Assembly (NCBI GenBank): GCA_030835005.1
Contig: JAUQWT010000200.1
Span: 1-9,526 of the forward strand
From: Ignavibacteria bacterium
Lineage (GTDB): Bacteria > Bacteroidota > Ignavibacteria > Tepidaquicellales > OLB5
DNA length: 9,526 nt
Direction: 5' to 3'
The notes below the pieces were generated by a model. The model had not been told where the DNA came from and made no database searches. It saw only the letters and a program-made list of their open reading frames with translations. Shown piece by piece: positions 8,037 through 9,526 of this stretch. Every line of letters starts with the position of its first letter. The first letter of the stretch is position 1. The position numbers and the translations under genes are program-made.

Positions 8037-8195
8037 TTAAAATCAAATACTTAGTATAAGTACAGAGACTTGATCCAAACTAAAGAAATCCATAATTAGA
8101 CTTGAATATTCAATGAAATTCTATTAGTTTTTCAGGAACTATCCGTCTGAAAAACGGACATTTATAATTTTTGAACGCGTGAGAGGAATCAAAGA
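8037..8195 (+). promoter_or_regulatory. Leader region of the first tandem Omp28-like gene, with two inverted repeats
   Basis: This 159-bp spacer holds an inverted repeat TACTTA/TAAGTA with a 3-nt centre (8048-8062). It also holds a small hairpin TCCGT/ACGGA with a 7-nt loop (8142-8158). Neither has a following T-run. An AT-rich TTTATAATTTTTG stretch (8161-8173) follows and is a loose match to a Bacteroidota -7 element. A Shine-Dalgarno-like GAGAGGAA (8181-8188) precedes the ATG by 7 nt. Function of the inverted repeats is unknown. Confidence 0.4.
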
Positions 8196-9263
8196 ATGAA
8201 AAAGCAACTACTGGTTGTAATTGCCTTTGTGTCTCTTATTGGTTTTACTCCTGAGGCTTCATCGCAAACCGGTTTCAACACAGTACTTGAGTACTGCACA
8301 GGTACATGGTGCCAGTGGTGTCCCTGCGGCCATACTATTGTTGATGATATACTCACGAATTTTCCTAATACAATGGTACTTGCTTATCACGGAGCAGGAA
8401 GTGATCCCTGGCAGTCATATAGTCTGGGTATCAGGGGAATTTTTGGTTTCAGCTCTTATCCCTCCGGAGTTGTTGGCAGAATTACCGGCATAATTGATAG
8501 AGGCGGGTGGAATAACAGGGTTTTTATCCAATCTAATTTCGTAGAACCGGGAGTTGAGATATTAGTTAGCCAATTTACTTTTGATGGCGAAAACAGAACA
8601 GTAAACGGAACAGTAAAGATTGTTGCAATAGATACACTTTACGGGAATTATAATATCAATTATGTTTTGACCGAAGATAACCTTATTTATCCTCAAACTG
8701 GCAACGGCTCATGCACAGGCGGCTCAAATTATGTACATGACCATGTTGTTAAGGCAATGATAAATGGTGATCTTGGCGAGCAGCTAAATACCACTGATGA
8801 CACTGTGTGGTTTGCAGGTGATACTATTACAAGCACACTTAGTTATGTTATACCAGCCGAGTTTGTTGCTTCAAACTGCAAAGTGAATATGTTTGTTTAT
8901 AAAACTGGCGGCAGTATAAGTACAGAAAGTGCTGTACAGCAATCAAAAGTTGAAAGCGTGCCTGACCCGATAGGAATAATAAATATCAGCGGGATACCGG
9001 ACGGATTTAACTTGGGTCAAAACTATCCCAATCCGTTTAATCCCTCAACAAATATTAAGTTTTCAATTCCCTCAGATGGTAATGTTTCATTGAAGTTCTT
9101 TAATTCTCTGGGGCAGGAAATTGCTGCGTATGTTGATGGCTTTTTAAGATCCGGTACATACAATGCTGTGTTTGACGGAACAAATTTAACCAGCGGTATA
9201 TACTTCTATACTTTAAAGACTGAGAATTTTGTAGAAACAAAAAAAATGATGTTGGTTAAGTAG
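8196..9263 (+). CDS. Omp28-like thioredoxin-fold secreted protein with T9SS type A sorting domain
   Basis: 355 aa. A signal peptide (1-24, ending A-S-S-Q) leads straight into an Omp28-type domain. Its active-site-like loop is E-Y-C-T-G-T-W-C-Q-W-C-P-C-G-H (32-46), giving a CxxC at 39-42 plus C44 and H46. S-S-Y-P-S-G-V-V-G (86-94) fits the cis-Pro loop (P89). A second half (about 118-240) includes N-Y-V-H-D-H-V-V-K-A-M (178-188) and G-D-L-G-E-Q-L, a recurring Omp28 pattern. Two further cysteines are C173 and C228. The sorting domain starts with NYPNPFNP (276-283) and ends K-M-M-L-V-K. The ATG is supported by a GAGAGGAA Shine-Dalgarno-like sequence 7 nt upstream. The protein should be surface-exposed or released. 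Its CxxC may be a redox or metal site; biochemical function of Omp28 proteins is unknown to me. A tandem paralogue follows. Confidence 0.88.
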   Translation: MKKQLLVVIAFVSLIGFTPEASSQTGFNTVLEYCTGTWCQWCPCGHTIVDDILTNFPNTMVLAYHGAGSDPWQSYSLGIRGIFGFSSYPSGVVGRITGIIDRGGWNNRVFIQSNFVEPGVEILVSQFTFDGENRTVNGTVKIVAIDTLYGNYNINYVLTEDNLIYPQTGNGSCTGGSNYVHDHVVKAMINGDLGEQLNTTDDTVWFAGDTITSTLSYVIPAEFVASNCKVNMFVYKTGGSISTESAVQQSKVESVPDPIGIINISGIPDGFNLGQNYPNPFNPSTNIKFSIPSDGNVSLKFFNSLGQEIAAYVDGFLRSGTYNAVFDGTNLTSGIYFYTLKTENFVETKKMMLVK

Positions 9264-9382
9264 TAGAACCATTTGAAGTATCCGTATTTTGCGGATTGAT
9301 AATGTAAAGTAACAGTTTTTACGATATTCAATATTAAACAATCTGATCTATAAATTTATGTTCAAGAGAGAGGAACATTAAA
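9264..9382 (+). promoter_or_regulatory. Leader region of the second tandem Omp28-like gene, with hairpin and Shine-Dalgarno
   Basis: The 119-bp spacer has a hairpin ATCCG/CGGAT with a 7-nt loop (9280-9296), placed 17 bp after the preceding stop. There is no T-run, so it is not a convincing terminator. GAGAGGAA (9368-9375) lies 7 nt before the ATG, the same octamer and spacing as at the preceding gene. The hairpin core TCCG/CGGA also occurs in the leader of the preceding gene (8142-8158), although at a different distance from the start. Confidence 0.4.
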
Positions 9383-9526
9383 ATGAAAAAACATTTATTT
9401 CTTGTAGTTGCCCTAATCACTTTTGCAGGCTTCAGTTATAACAGCTCAAATGCTCAGACAAATAATGTTCTGGTTGAGTATGTAACAGGTACCTGGTGCG
9501 GCTGGTGTCCATGCGGGCATCAGATA
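9383..9526 (+). CDS. Omp28-like secreted protein, tandem paralogue, 3' end missing
   Basis: Only 48 codons are visible; the gene continues past the right edge. A signal peptide (1-25, ending S-N-A-Q) is followed by V-L-V-E-Y-V-T-G-T-W-C-G-W-C-P-C-G-H (29-46). This is the same motif as in the gene just upstream, with CxxC at 39-42, C44 and H46 at identical positions. The earlier cysteine of the first copy (C34) is a valine here, so it is not part of the conserved set. DNA identity is only partial in the signal region, so the duplication is not recent. By analogy a T9SS sorting domain is expected at the missing end. The start is supported by the Shine-Dalgarno-like octamer 7 nt upstream. Confidence 0.85.
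   Translation, partial: MKKHLFLVVALITFAGFSYNSSNAQTNNVLVEYVTGTWCGWCPCGHQI

Noticed and set aside
8142..8158. Hairpin as terminator of the Ycf48-like gene
   Set aside because: The stem is only 5 bp and no T-run follows. It also lies over 100 bp after the stop codon.
8310..8333. Possible c-type haem site in the Cys-rich loop of the Omp28-like protein
   Set aside because: The haem motif is C-x-x-C-H. Here the CxxC is followed by P-C-G-H, so the histidine is not in the right place.

Overview
The window looks like a chromosomal segment from a moderately AT-rich bacterium of the Bacteroidota/Ignavibacteriota side of the tree. The main evidence is four consecutive plus-strand genes whose products begin with a secretion signal and end in the same type of C-terminal sorting domain. 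That domain has an N-Y-P-N-P-F-N-P entry motif, a G-[VI]-Y-F-Y element and a terminal [RK]-M-[IM]-L-[VIL]-K. It is the type A sorting signal of the type IX secretion system (T9SS). The NYPNPFNP form is typical of Ignavibacteria and related lineages, so that is my best guess; the placement is inference.

Left block, minus strand (1-2995). Read in transcription order it holds a small Ig/CARDB-like protein without a visible signal peptide (2995-2609), then 24 bp later a CASTOR/POLLUX-type ion channel with two RCK-like cytosolic domains (2584-677). After a 139-bp gap carrying a three-hairpin intergenic repeat comes a two-domain VOC (glyoxalase-fold) protein that starts at a TTG and runs off the left edge (537-1).

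A divergent intergenic region (2996-3184) separates the two blocks.

Right block, plus strand (3185-9526). In order: a 615-aa Omp28/thioredoxin-like secreted protein with extra beta-sandwich domains; a strong intrinsic terminator; a 549-aa SBBP-type beta-propeller protein; a 408-aa Ycf48/BNR-type beta-propeller protein; a 355-aa Omp28-like protein with a C-x-W-C-P-C-G-H motif; and the start of a tandem paralogue of the last gene, cut by the window end. All are predicted cell-surface or secreted T9SS cargo. No T9SS machinery gene, mobile element, tRNA, rRNA or CRISPR array is visible.

I see no convincing undescribed multi-gene system. The points most worth a second look are the tandem Omp28-like genes with a shared Cys/His motif and matching leader, the pairing of sorting-domain subtype with passenger type, the terminator that abuts or overlaps the start of the next gene, and the hairpin repeat in front of the VOC gene.
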